DNA from: Acidobacteriota bacterium
Lineage (GTDB): Bacteria > Acidobacteriota > Terriglobia > Bryobacterales > UBA6623
Direction: 5' to 3'
DNA: 64,000 nucleotides
Assembly (NCBI GenBank): GCA_016125275.1
Contig: WGMB01000004.1
Location: 372,001-436,000 of the forward strand
Position numbers and translations under genes: made by a program
Part shown: in pieces, positions 25,884 through 35,900 of the stretch
Layout: each line of letters begins with the position of its first letter
Position numbering within the stretch: the stretch's first letter is position 1
Notes under the pieces: generated by a model
Told to the model about the DNA's origin: nothing
Database searches by the model: none
Seen by the model: the letters and a program-made list of their open reading frames with translations, nothing else

Positions 25884-26948
25884 TCACTTGCTCTTGCCGC
25901 CCTCGCGAACGTACTCGGCCACATCGCGGGCCGCCTTCGTCTGAACTCCAGGGGCCTCCAGAAAGCCCAGGTCCCGGAACCAGTCGATGAAGCGGTCCTC
26001 CCACGTCCCGAACGGGATGCCCTGCCGGTCGCTGAGCCCGCCGCCGTGCACGCCCGCGCCGTAGATGTGCATCTCGATGTTGGGAACCGAGCGGCTCAGC
26101 ATCGCGCCGAAGTACTCCATGGCCCACACCGCGTGGACCTTGTCGCCCGAGCCCGCGGTGGCGATGAATGAAGGCGGAACGTCGAGCGGAATCGTCGCCG
26201 GGGCCTTGTGGTTCGGGGCGAACGGCGTCGGCCCGGGATAGATGATCCCGGCGAAGTCCGGCCGAGAGCTGACTCCCGCCAGCGGATCGCCGGAGCCGCT
26301 GTTCTTCTTGTCAAACTCCGCGAACTCCACCGTCGCCGGGGCCGAGAGCTCGGCTCCGGCCGAGAAGCCCATGATGCCGATCTTGGCCGGATCGAAGTTC
26401 AGTTGCTTGGCGTAGGCCCTGACGAGGCGGATGGCCTGGAGCGCGTCATGCACGGCGTCCACCTCGGCCACGTAGCCGTCGGCGCGCAGGCGGTAGCGCA
26501 GGATCACGGTGTTGACGCCGTACTTGTGGAAGTAGGGAACGAAGTCCGAGCCGCCGCCGGCCATGACCAGCGTACGGTGGCCGCCGCCGGGAACCAGGAT
26601 CACCACTGCGCCCGTATTGCGCCCCTTCTCGACAGGGTGGAACTCGATTGAGGGGTTGTGGACGTTGACCACGTTGGAGATTCGCCCGGGAACCGCGTCG
26701 CTCATCGTGTACTTCTCGGCTTCGCCCATGCGGGCCTTGTTCAGCTCGGGCGAGTCCGGCGGATACAGCGGGACCACGACGCCGCCGGGCAGCATGGGTT
26801 GCGGAGCGTAGGCTCCGCGGGAAGCGGACGGGCCCGCCGCCGGGACGTCCATCGGCTCCGGCAGCGGCGGCAGAGCGGTTTGGGCGGGGGCCAGCAGGGG
26901 TGCGAGCAGCAGCAGCGGCAGCAGGCTGGGGCGCGGCTTGGGAGACAT
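25884..26948 (-). CDS. Secreted alpha/beta-hydrolase (BD-FAE/acetyl-esterase-like)
   Basis: A 354-aa exported esterase. The signal peptide is Leu-rich (LLPLLLLAPLLAPAQ), followed by a Pro-rich linker to residue about 60. The hydrolase core shows VVILVPGGGHRTL (oxyanion strand), GIMGFSAGAEL (nucleophile Ser in GFSAG), a probable acid in GSGDKVHAVW and the catalytic His in YGAGVHGGG. The family cleaves ester groups such as acetyl groups on plant polysaccharides, and many acidobacterial copies are secreted. It lies 79 bases upstream of the channel gene on the same strand and is divergent from the penicillin-binding protein. The substrate is not determined. Confidence 0.85.
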   Translation of the reverse strand: MSPKPRPSLLPLLLLAPLLAPAQTALPPLPEPMDVPAAGPSASRGAYAPQPMLPGGVVVPLYPPDSPELNKARMGEAEKYTMSDAVPGRISNVVNVHNPSIEFHPVEKGRNTGAVVILVPGGGHRTLVMAGGGSDFVPYFHKYGVNTVILRYRLRADGYVAEVDAVHDALQAIRLVRAYAKQLNFDPAKIGIMGFSAGAELSAPATVEFAEFDKKNSGSGDPLAGVSSRPDFAGIIYPGPTPFAPNHKAPATIPLDVPPSFIATAGSGDKVHAVWAMEYFGAMLSRSVPNIEMHIYGAGVHGGGLSDRQGIPFGTWEDRFIDWFRDLGFLEAPGVQTKAARDVAEYVREGGKSK

Positions 26949-27084
26949 ATGCGCGATACAGTAGCGCGAACCGGGGCCTGCGCGCCCGAGAGGTCGTTTG
27001 TATTACGACGGCTTGGCTCGGGTGGGTCGATCGTAACGTCAGGCGCCGAGGAGGGGTCTAGAAGGCATCGCTAGGAATTATCAC

Positions 27085-29544
27085 GTGGCCCCGAACGGAT
27101 CGGATTCGACAACGTCGGTGGGCGCTCCCGGATTCACCGGGAGTCCCCCGCTTGCCGGCGCGGACGGCGGGAAGCGCAAGGTCGCCGGGTATGCGTTGGC
27201 GGCGGCGCTGGCCGTGGCGGTCTTGGCCGCGGGTTACGGCTGGGCGACGTCTTTCGACGCGCTCATCCAGGAACGGTTGACGGAAGGGCCGTTCCAGCCG
27301 CCGGTCCGCATCCGAGCCGCGCCGCGCGAGCTGGCGCCGGGCGTTCCCGTCACCCTGGACGACAGCCTCTCGTGGCTCCGCCAGGCGGGCTATGCCCAGG
27401 GCGGCGGGCCGGCCGGATCGTACTCGGTGGAGGGCGGAGCGCTGACGATCGAGCCGAACCCCTCAGCCCGGAGCACGGCGAGCCCCGCCCGCATCGAGTT
27501 CAACGACAAGGGCGTCGAGACCGTCGAAACGCCGGACGGCCGCGAGTTGCCTCGATTCGTTCTGACACCGGTGACGCTGACCCGCATCAGCGACGGCGGC
27601 CACACGTTGCGGCGGCTCGTGAGCTACCAGGAACTGCCGGCGAACGTTCGCAACGCCGTCATCGCGATCGAGGACCACCGCTTCTTCGAGCACGACGGCA
27701 TCGATCGCATCCGGACGCTACGCGCGGCCGTCGAAGGGCTGACCCAATTGGAGCGACCGAGCGGCACCAGCACTTTGACGCAGCAGCTCGCACGAGGCTT
27801 CTTCCTCACCCCGGAACAAACCTATTCCCGCAAGCTCAAGGAGCTAACGATCGCTTTTCGGCTGGAAGATTTGCTGACGAAACAGGAGATCCTCGAGCAC
27901 TACGTCAACCACGTCTACATGGGCCGCTGGGGGCCCTTTGACGTGCGCGGCTTGGGGATGGCGGCCCGGCGATACTTCGACCGGGACATCGTCGAGGTCA
28001 CCGACGCCCAGGCGGCGACGCTGGCGGGCCTGCTGCAACGGCCCAGCTATCTCGACCCCGACCAGTTCCCCGAGAGAACCCTCAAGCGGCGCAACCAGGT
28101 GCTGGCGGCCATGCTCCGCTACGAGTACTTGAGCGAGAGCGCCTACCAAGAAGCGCTGGCGGAGCCCTTGGGAGTGGTCCATCGAGATCTCGACACCGAC
28201 ATGGCGCCATACTTCACCGCGCTGGCCGAGCAAGAGCTCCGCCGGCTCCTGCCCGAAGACCGCCGCGGGTTCGATGTGGACTCCACGCTGGACCTGGATC
28301 TGCAACGCATGGCGGTGGAGGCTGTTTCCAAAGGGATGGCCGAGGTCGACAAGCGGCTGGCTCGCCAGAGCCGCTTCCGCGGTGCGAAGCCTCCCCATGC
28401 GCAAGTGGCGCTGGTGGCCCTGGACCCCCGCACGGGAGAGGCGAAGGCCCTGGTCGGCGGCCGGGACTTCGAGAGCAGTCAATTGAACCGGGCGTTGGCC
28501 AGGCGGCAGCCGGGCTCCGCCTTCAAGCCGTTTGTCTATGCCGCGGCGCTGACGACGGGACTCCCGGGGCAGGAGACCCGCGACGGCGAGGTGATCACGG
28601 CGGCGACGATCCTGCCGGATACCCCGCGCACATTCGTGTTCGGCGACGAGGAGTATCGGCCCACGAACTTCGGCAAACGCGTCAGCGGCTTTGTGACCGT
28701 GCGTGAGGCGCTGGCCCATTCCGTGAACGTGCCGGCGGTGGAACTGGCCGAACGCGTGGGCTACGACAGGGTTGCCGAGCTGGCCCACAGTGCGGGCCTG
28801 CAAGCGGTGAAGGCGACGCCGTCAGCCGCCCTGGGCGCTTATGAGACGACTCCCCTGGAGCTGGCCGGCGCGTTTGCGATGTTCGCCAACGAAGGCCGCT
28901 CGGTGAAGCCCCACTTCCTCCGCGCGGTCTGGGACAACGGCGAAATCGTCTATCGGGCATCGCCCGAGGGCGACCAGGACCAGGTCCTCGACCCTCGCGT
29001 CAACGCCATCGTCGTAAACCTGATGGAGGATGTGATCAACAGAGGCACGGCCTATCAGGTGCGGGCCGCGGGTTTCCGACCGGCGGCGGCGGGCAAGACC
29101 GGCACTGACGACGACGGCTGGTTCGTCGGCTTCACGGACAAGCTGGTGTGCGCGGTCTGGGTCGGATTCGACGACAACACGGACCTGAAGATCGAGGGCG
29201 GGGAATCGGCGGCGCCGATCTGGACCGCCTTCATGAAGGCGGCCAACGGCATGCCGGCCTACCGCGGCGCCCGCTCGTTCCATCGGCCCGAGGGCCTGGA
29301 GCAGGCGTGGGTGGACGTTCCGGCGCGGATCAAGGACTACGCCCGGGCGGCTGAGGATCGCCGGGCGGAGCTGGAGTTGGCGGGGATGCTGCAGGAACCG
29401 GTGGATCCGGGGGGTGAGGATTCGGAGGAGCCGAAGCGACACTACGAACCCATCCCCCATCGCGAGCAGAACGAGCTGTTCCTGCCGGGCACTCAGCCCA
29501 AGCCTCGAGGCGGCTTCCTACGCGGATTGCGCTTCTGGAAATAG
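27085..29544 (+). CDS. mrcB: Class A penicillin-binding protein, PBP1b-like transglycosylase/transpeptidase
   Basis: An 819-aa bifunctional peptidoglycan synthase anchored by one N-terminal helix (residues about 34-52). A UB2H-like segment typical of PBP1b follows (PVRIRAAPRELAPGVPVTL). The glycosyltransferase domain has the catalytic Glu in IAIEDHRFF (Glu 196) and TLTQQLARGFF. The transpeptidase domain has all three penicilloyl-serine motifs: SAFK (Ser 478), SVN (Ser 546-Asn 548) and KTG (Lys 671). The C-terminal tail is charged and ends RGGFLRGLRFWK. The start is a GTG at 27085 with agga upstream; no ATG fits as well. It stands alone, divergent from the esterase. Function is firm from motifs; the symbol follows the E. 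coli PBP1b relative. Confidence 0.9.
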   Translation: MAPNGSDSTTSVGAPGFTGSPPLAGADGGKRKVAGYALAAALAVAVLAAGYGWATSFDALIQERLTEGPFQPPVRIRAAPRELAPGVPVTLDDSLSWLRQAGYAQGGGPAGSYSVEGGALTIEPNPSARSTASPARIEFNDKGVETVETPDGRELPRFVLTPVTLTRISDGGHTLRRLVSYQELPANVRNAVIAIEDHRFFEHDGIDRIRTLRAAVEGLTQLERPSGTSTLTQQLARGFFLTPEQTYSRKLKELTIAFRLEDLLTKQEILEHYVNHVYMGRWGPFDVRGLGMAARRYFDRDIVEVTDAQAATLAGLLQRPSYLDPDQFPERTLKRRNQVLAAMLRYEYLSESAYQEALAEPLGVVHRDLDTDMAPYFTALAEQELRRLLPEDRRGFDVDSTLDLDLQRMAVEAVSKGMAEVDKRLARQSRFRGAKPPHAQVALVALDPRTGEAKALVGGRDFESSQLNRALARRQPGSAFKPFVYAAALTTGLPGQETRDGEVITAATILPDTPRTFVFGDEEYRPTNFGKRVSGFVTVREALAHSVNVPAVELAERVGYDRVAELAHSAGLQAVKATPSAALGAYETTPLELAGAFAMFANEGRSVKPHFLRAVWDNGEIVYRASPEGDQDQVLDPRVNAIVVNLMEDVINRGTAYQVRAAGFRPAAAGKTGTDDDGWFVGFTDKLVCAVWVGFDDNTDLKIEGGESAAPIWTAFMKAANGMPAYRGARSFHRPEGLEQAWVDVPARIKDYARAAEDRRAELELAGMLQEPVDPGGEDSEEPKRHYEPIPHREQNELFLPGTQPKPRGGFLRGLRFWK

Positions 29545-29677
29545 CGCGAATCGCGGGCTGCACCGAGCGAAACAGGCGCGGATTGGGATACTCCATCTTT
29601 GGAATCTCGATTTTTCTCGTATCCCAGGGCACAAGACGCTTTGTTTGGGGCGGTCCGATTCGCTAACTTAATCTCTA

Positions 29678-30304
29678 ATGACGGCTGCACAGACCTGTGC
29701 GGACGCGCCCGAGTCAGAATCAGAAGCTACAGAATCTGAATCTTTTGCCTTTCTGACCTGGCGTCGTCTCGTCGCCCTGGGGGTATGGCTGCTCTTGTTT
29801 GCAGCGCCTTCGGGCGGGTTGCTACGCGCCGGCGCCTCCCGGTCGCCGGTCCTTTCGCAGTCGTCGTCGCTCATCGAGCACTCCCTGAGCAACCCGTTGC
29901 GGTCCGCGCCGCATTTGGCGGAGCGGGTCATTGCGATCGGTGCGGAAATCCGGCGTCGCAACGAACGCGCCGCCCGCAACCCGCGCCACCGCGCAGCCCA
30001 CACGGACCATCATCGGTCCAAGCGGCGCAGCATCGCTTGTCTGGATACCGATGAGGCGGATCCGGCGGAGGCCGACCAGCTCAGCGGAGAGTCCGAGCCG
30101 GCCTGCCTGAGCCAGACTTCCTACCGCGCGCGACCGTCCTTGCCGCACTCCCGCGCCGCCGTGGAGCGCGCTCGCGCCGGCTTGCCGGTGCTTTTCGAGC
30201 GGTCCGGATCGCTCGAAACCTCCAAAACCCTCACCCTGCAGTCCTTGGCGCGACTTTGTTCGCCCCGCGCTCCGCCGCGCACGCCCATCCTCGCTAGCGT
30301 CTGA
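29678..30304 (+). CDS. Small hypothetical protein upstream of the metal-efflux operon
   Basis: A 208-aa reading frame with normal GC-rich third positions for this genome. It begins with an acidic Glu/Ser run (ESESEATESESF), has one hydrophobic segment (LVALGVWLLLFAAPSGGLL, about 33-51) and continues as a basic, Arg-rich, probably disordered tail with a small histidine cluster (HRAAHTDHHRSKR). I do not recognise a family. Its place directly before a CzcCBA-type operon recalls small accessory genes such as czcI, which are also short, membrane-targeted and His-containing, but no sequence match is claimed. The reverse strand has competing open frames that look like shadows. Existence is moderately supported. 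Confidence 0.45.
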   Translation: MTAAQTCADAPESESEATESESFAFLTWRRLVALGVWLLLFAAPSGGLLRAGASRSPVLSQSSSLIEHSLSNPLRSAPHLAERVIAIGAEIRRRNERAARNPRHRAAHTDHHRSKRRSIACLDTDEADPAEADQLSGESEPACLSQTSYRARPSLPHSRAAVERARAGLPVLFERSGSLETSKTLTLQSLARLCSPRAPPRTPILASV

Positions 30305-30530
30305 TCGTCTGACTGGCCTTGAACCACGAAGTTTGGCGCCACTCCTGGTGTCTCTGCCCGTGGTCTATCGCCACCCCGTCGTGTGGCTGAGAGCGTAGCC
30401 CGAGAGGTTTCGCTCTCACCCCGTTCGTTCACGTTACGACACAGCGTTTGACGCCGCGCCCACGGGTTTCCATCCGTTCGGGAGAGAGGCGGCGTACCGG
30501 CCCAGGCCGAAAGGAGAGTGTTTCTTAGCG

Positions 30531-31763
30531 ATGAAGCCCCTAGCGCGAGCCGCTGCGCTCGCAACCCTCGTTGTCGGAGCCTGTTTCGCCGATCGGCTGA
30601 CGCTCGATCAGGCGTTGGAGCTGGCCGATCGTCATCACCCCCGGCTGCGAGAAGCCGACGCGGAGCGAGCGATTACGGCGTCCGCCATCGAGACCGCCCG
30701 AGCCTATCCGAATCCGATCTTCGATACGACGCTGGCGCGCCAGAACGCGCGCATGGCCGGCGTTCCCACGGGGGGCTACCAGTACTACATCTTCACGCAG
30801 CCCCTGGACCTGCCTTCCGTGCGGCGGCCGCGCATCCAGACCGCGGAGCTTGGCTGGGAGAGCTCTCAGCTCGCCCAGCAGGAGACGCGGCTGGCCGTTC
30901 GTACTTCCGTCCGGCACTCCTTCTACGAATCCTTGCGCTGGCGCAGTACGGTGGACTTGGCGCGGCAGAGCCTGGAGCTGATCGAGGAGCTCCGTCGCCG
31001 CATCGGAGTGCAGGTCGACGTCGGCGAGGCAGGCCGCCTCGAGCTGATCCGCGCCGAGGCGGAAGTGGCGACCGCGCGTTCGGTGGTCAACCGGGCGCAG
31101 CTCGAGTATGTGACGGCCATCTCCCGCCTCCGCGCGGCCATCGGGGCGTCCCATGACTCGGTTCTCGAGCCGGTGGGGAAGATCCAGGACCCTCCCCCTC
31201 TGCCGCCTCTGGCGACCTTGCTCCAAGAGGTCTCCAAGCAGTACCCGTCGCTGGCTCAGGCCCAGACCGAGGTGCGCCGCGCCGAGTCGCACCTGCAGAC
31301 CGAGCTGGCCCTGCGCAAGCCGCAGCCTTCGGTGCGCTTCGAGTTCGAGCAACTGCCCGATTCCACCCTGTACCGCTTCGCCGTCGCCGCCCCGATTCCG
31401 CTGTGGAATCGCCGCAAAGGGCCGATCGGCGAGGCGCGGGCGACGGTGCAACGCGCCGAGGCCACCGTGGACCGGCGGCTCATCGAGATCCGCGCGGCGC
31501 TGGAAAACGCCTACGGACGTTACCAAATCGCCGGACAACAGATCGACGCCCTCCAAGGGGGCGTGCTTCGTGAGGCCGAGGAGGCCGTGCGCTCCTCGCA
31601 AGTGGCCTATCAGTTGGGAGAGCGGGGCATCGTCGACGTTCTCGACGCCCAGAGAGTGCTGCGGACCGTGCGGCTCGACTTCTTGAACGCCCAGTACGAC
31701 CGGCAATCGGCATTGAACGACATCAGACATCTACGCGCGTTGGATTTGACGGAAACACCTTGA
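30531..31763 (+). CDS. czcC: TolC-family outer-membrane channel of a metal efflux pump (CzcC-like)
   Basis: A 410-aa exported protein with two outer-membrane-efflux repeats. The signal (ALATLVVGACFA) is followed by LTLDQALELADRHHPRLREADAE, the standard opening of the family (first helix), and long alpha-helical barrels alternate with two beta-strand pairs. The second half repeats the pattern starting at LATLLQEVSKQYPSLAQAQTEV. It forms the outer-membrane exit duct for the adjacent adaptor and RND pump. The stop at 31763 is 8 bases before the adaptor start. The ribosome site aaaggagag is 12 bases from the ATG. Family call is firm; metal specificity comes only from the pump. Confidence 0.85.
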   Translation: MKPLARAAALATLVVGACFADRLTLDQALELADRHHPRLREADAERAITASAIETARAYPNPIFDTTLARQNARMAGVPTGGYQYYIFTQPLDLPSVRRPRIQTAELGWESSQLAQQETRLAVRTSVRHSFYESLRWRSTVDLARQSLELIEELRRRIGVQVDVGEAGRLELIRAEAEVATARSVVNRAQLEYVTAISRLRAAIGASHDSVLEPVGKIQDPPPLPPLATLLQEVSKQYPSLAQAQTEVRRAESHLQTELALRKPQPSVRFEFEQLPDSTLYRFAVAAPIPLWNRRKGPIGEARATVQRAEATVDRRLIEIRAALENAYGRYQIAGQQIDALQGGVLREAEEAVRSSQVAYQLGERGIVDVLDAQRVLRTVRLDFLNAQYDRQSALNDIRHLRALDLTETP

Positions 31764-31771
31764 GGGAAGCC

Positions 31772-32953
31772 ATGAGACCAGACGGAAAGTTTGTGCGCCA
31801 GACGGCGCTGACGATTGGAGCGCTTGCTCTGCTGGCGGGCTGCGGCCTAGCCCCGTCTTCCCAACCGGAAGAGGCCGCCGTCGCGAAGCCCCCGGTCAAT
31901 CCCTTCGAGATCGAAGCGTCGGAGAACCTGCTCGAACGCCTCGAGATCGGCGAGCCGGAGTGGACCTCCGTCAGCGCCAAGCTCAGCGTGGCGTCCCGCG
32001 TGGAGGTCGATGAGCACAGGGCTGTGCGCGTGGGGGCCCAGGTCAGCGGCCGCGTCAAGGAGGTTTTCGTCAACGAAGGGGACACCGTGGAGCGCGGCAA
32101 GGTCCTGGCGATCATCTACAGCACCCAACTGTCGGAGACGCAGGCCGAGTTCCTCAAGGCGGTCACCCGCCAGCAGTTGGCCCAACGGGCCGTGGAGAGG
32201 GCGCAGCAACTGCTCGACGCCGACGTGATCGGCATTGCCGAGCTGCAGCGCCGCGAAGCCGAGCTTGCCGACGCTCAGGCCGAGATCGCCGCCGCCCGAG
32301 ACCAACTCGCCGTGCTGGGCCTGTCGGAGAAGAAGATCGACAACATCGAGAAGACCCGCTCCGTGGGCTCGCTCATCGAGCTCGTCGCTCCCGAGAGCGG
32401 TACCATTCTGCGCCGGCACGTGACCGTGGGGCAGGTGGTTCAGGAGTCCGACACGGCGTTCGAGATCGCCGACCTGGGTCGCGTGTGGCTGGTAGCCGAT
32501 GTTCCGGAACAGTCGATCGGCTCGCTGCGCGCCGGATCGACCGTCGAAGCCGAGGTCCCGGCCATCCCGGACCGGGCCATCCGCGGAAAGCTCTCCTACG
32601 TCAGCCCCACCGTCAACCCCAACACGCGGACGGTCGAGATCCGCATGGACGTGCTCAATCGCGATCGGCGTCTCAAGCCGGCCATGCTGGCGAACATGAC
32701 GCTGACCGACTATGCCTCGGTGGCGCGCGTGGTCCCGGCGTCGGCCGTCGTGAGGGAAAACAACCGCGAGTACGTCTTCGTGCAGATGACTGACAATCTA
32801 TTCGCCCTGCGCGAGGTCGAGCTCGGGGACGAGTTCGAGAATGCACGCGTGCTTATCGACGGCGTCCGGGAGGGTCAGCAGATCGTTCTCGACGGCGCCT
32901 TCCACCTCAACAACGAACGCCGCCGACGGGCCGTGAGCGGCGAGGAGGGATAG
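31772..32953 (+). CDS. czcB: RND efflux periplasmic adaptor, lipoprotein (CzcB-like)
   Basis: A 393-aa membrane-fusion protein. The ATG at 31772 is preferred over a TTG at 31760 because gaggga precedes it and the signal starts at once. The lipobox LLAGC shows lipid anchoring. The order is beta-barrel/lipoyl half (VGAQVSGRVKEVFVNEGDTV), an alpha-helical hairpin rich in Gln and Ala (about 110-175), the second lipoyl half (LVAPESGTILRRHVTVGQVV), then barrel and membrane-proximal strands. It lacks the long His-rich N-terminal extension present in some CzcB and has no CusB-like Met cluster. It bridges the TolC-type channel and the RND pump encoded on either side. Confidence 0.85.
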   Translation: MRPDGKFVRQTALTIGALALLAGCGLAPSSQPEEAAVAKPPVNPFEIEASENLLERLEIGEPEWTSVSAKLSVASRVEVDEHRAVRVGAQVSGRVKEVFVNEGDTVERGKVLAIIYSTQLSETQAEFLKAVTRQQLAQRAVERAQQLLDADVIGIAELQRREAELADAQAEIAAARDQLAVLGLSEKKIDNIEKTRSVGSLIELVAPESGTILRRHVTVGQVVQESDTAFEIADLGRVWLVADVPEQSIGSLRAGSTVEAEVPAIPDRAIRGKLSYVSPTVNPNTRTVEIRMDVLNRDRRLKPAMLANMTLTDYASVARVVPASAVVRENNREYVFVQMTDNLFALREVELGDEFENARVLIDGVREGQQIVLDGAFHLNNERRRRAVSGEEG

Positions 32954-32958
32954 CCGAG

Positions 32959-35900
32959 GTGCTCGAAGCGATCGTCCGTTCCTCTCTCAAGCAGCGCATC
33001 GTCATCGTGGTGTGTGCGCTGGTCGCGTTGGGCTTCGGTCTCAACGCGGCGCGCAATCTTTCCGTCGACGCCTTCCCCGACGTCACCAACATCCAGGTGC
33101 AGGTAGCCACCGAGGTGCCCGGCCGGTCGCCCGACGAGGTCGAGCGCCTGGTCACCATTCCGGTTGAGATCGGCATGACCGGCCTGCCGGGCCTCACCGA
33201 GCTGCGCTCGCAGAACGAGCCCGGGCTCTCCATCGTCACCCTGGTCTTCACTGACGACACCCCGCAGTACTTCGCGCGGCAACTGGTGAGCGAGCGCATG
33301 AACGACGTGCGCGGCAATCTGCCCCCCGGACTCAATCCGGTGCTGGGCCCGGTGACCACCGCCCTGAGCGAGGTCTACCAGTACACCATCGAGCGGACCG
33401 ACGACGGCGAGCGCCCTCTAGGCAAGGACGAGCTGATTGACCGCCGCTTGGTGCAGGACTGGGTCGCCCGGCCCCTGCTGCGATCCATCCCGGGCGTAGC
33501 CGAGATCAACTCGATCGGCGGCTACGTGAAGCAGTATCAGGTGCTCGTCGACCCGTTCAAGATGAACTACTACGACGTCACCATCCAAGACGTCCACCAG
33601 GCGCTGTCGCGCAATAACGAGAACTCGAGCGGCGGCATCCTGCCGATCGGCCCCGAGATCCTTCTCGTTCGCAGTTTGGGCTTGGTCTCGACCCTCGATG
33701 ACATCCGTTCGATCGTGATCAAGGAGGTCGAGTCGACCCCGGTTTTCCTGCGCGACGTCGCTGATGTGCAGATCGGGGAAGAGGTCCGCTACGGCGCCAT
33801 GGTCAAGGGCGGCTACACCGAGTCTGTTGGCGGCATCGTGATGATGGTCGCCGGCGGCAACGCCAAGCAGATCGTGGGCCGCATCCAGGAGCGCGTCGCG
33901 GACATCAACTCCCGCGGTCTGCTGCCCGACGGCCTGCAGATCGTGCCCTACTACGACCGCTCCGACCTGGTCGATGCGGCGCTGCACACCGTCAGCCGCG
34001 TGCTTGTCGAGGGCATCGTGCTGGTGATGATCATCCTGTTTCTCTACCTCGGCGATCTGCGCTCGAGCGTCATCGTCATCGCCACGCTGATCCTCACGCC
34101 CGCGCTCACGTTCCTGGTGATGAACCACTTCGGGATGTCGGCGAACCTGATGTCGCTGGGCGGGCTGGCCATCGCCATCGGGTTGATCGTGGATGGCTCG
34201 GTGGTGGTCGTCGAGAACGTTTTTGAGCGGCTGGGCAAGCACAAGGGCGTGAGCCGGCTCAAGGTCGTCTACGAGGCGGTGATGGAGGTGGGCCAGCCGG
34301 TGATCTTCGGCGTCGGCGTCATCATCCTGGTCTTTCTGCCGCTGATGACCTTGGAAGGCATGGAAGGCAAGATGTTCTCGCCGCTGGCCTACACCATCGT
34401 TATCGCGCTGGCCATGTCGCTCATTCTGTGCGTCACGCTGTCGCCGGTGCTGTGCTATTTCCTGCTCAAGGGCGGGGGAGATCACGACACCCTCTTGGTC
34501 CGCATGACCAAGACGCCCTACTTGTATCTGCTCCGCTGGGCCGTCGGTCACCGCAAGTCGGTGATCGTGCTCGCGCTGTCCATGCTCGTCGGCACGGCGA
34601 TGCTCACGCCCCGCCTAGGCACGTCGTTCATCCCGGAAATGAAGGAAGGGGCGATCTCGCCCAACGCCGACCGCTTTCCGAACATCTCTCTCGAGGAATC
34701 CATGGACATGGAGCTCGAGATCCAGCGGCTGATTCGGTCCGTATCCGGCACGAAGCTGGTCGTCTCGCGGCTGGGCCGCGGAGAGTCTCCCGTGGATCCG
34801 GCCGGCTACAGCGACGTGGACGTGATCGTCCAACTGACGCCGCGCGAGGAGCGGCCGGGCCGCACGCAGGACAACATCGCTGAAGAGATCCGCCAACTCA
34901 TTGACACGCTCCCCGGCTTGAACCTGGTGATGGCCCAGCCGATCTCGGACCGCGTGGACGAGATGGTCACCGGCGTCCGCGCCGACGTGGCCGTGAAGAT
35001 CTTCGGTGACGATCTGTCGATGCTGGTCGCCAAAGCGCGCGAAGTGGCGCGCGTCGCCGGCTCCGTGCAAGGCACGGCCGACTTCAAGATCGACCGCGTG
35101 ATGGGCCAGCAGAACCTGAATATCACCATCGACCGGGCTGCCATCGCGCGGCACGGGCTCAACATCTCCGACGTCAACGACGTGGTCGAAGCCGCCGTCG
35201 CCGGCCGTTCCGCGACGCAGGTTTACGAAGGAGAGCGGCGCTTTCACGCCGTCGTGCGATACCCGGAGCGTTTTCGCAACAACCTTACCGAGATTCGGCG
35301 CATCGTGCTGCGAGCGGCGGACGGCGCCCAAGTGCCGCTCCAGAACATCGCGCGCGTGGAGGTCTCCGAGGGCATCTCCCAGATCAAGCGCGAGGGCGCC
35401 AAGCGGCGCGTCGTCGTCGGCGTCAACGTCAAGGGCCGCGACCTCGGCGGTTTCGTTCAGGAGCTGCAGCGCAAGATCACGGATGAGGTCGAGTTGCCGC
35501 CCGGCTACTACTTCGAGTGGGGCGGCCAGTTCGAAAACATGGAGCGCGCCCAGGAACACTTGATGATCATCGTGCCGATTACGATCGGAGCGATCTTCTT
35601 TCTGCTGTTCCTGCTGTTCAACTCGGTGCGCTTCGCGACGCTGATCATTCTGGTGCTGCCATTCGCCTCGGTGGGCGGCGTGATCGCGCTGCTGGTCTCC
35701 GGGGAGTATCTTTCGGTCCCGGCTTCGGTCGGCTTCATCGCACTGTGGGGCATCGCGGTGCTCAACGGCGTGGTGTTGGTGTCGTACGTGCGCGGCCTGC
35801 GCGAGGCCGGCATGGACCAGGCGACCGCGATTCTGGAAGGTTCGAAAATGCGTTTCCGCCCAGTGATGATGACGGCGACGGTCGCCGCTTTGGGCCTGGT

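Noticed and set aside
29584-29626. Inverted repeat tgggatac ... gtatccca
   Set aside because: Only 8 bp with a 27-base loop and no T-tract; could be chance or an operator, not supportable as a feature.
30388-30418. Leader hairpin (8-bp stem) before the efflux operon, considered as a metal riboswitch
   Set aside because: No known riboswitch consensus is visible; the stem alone is not enough.
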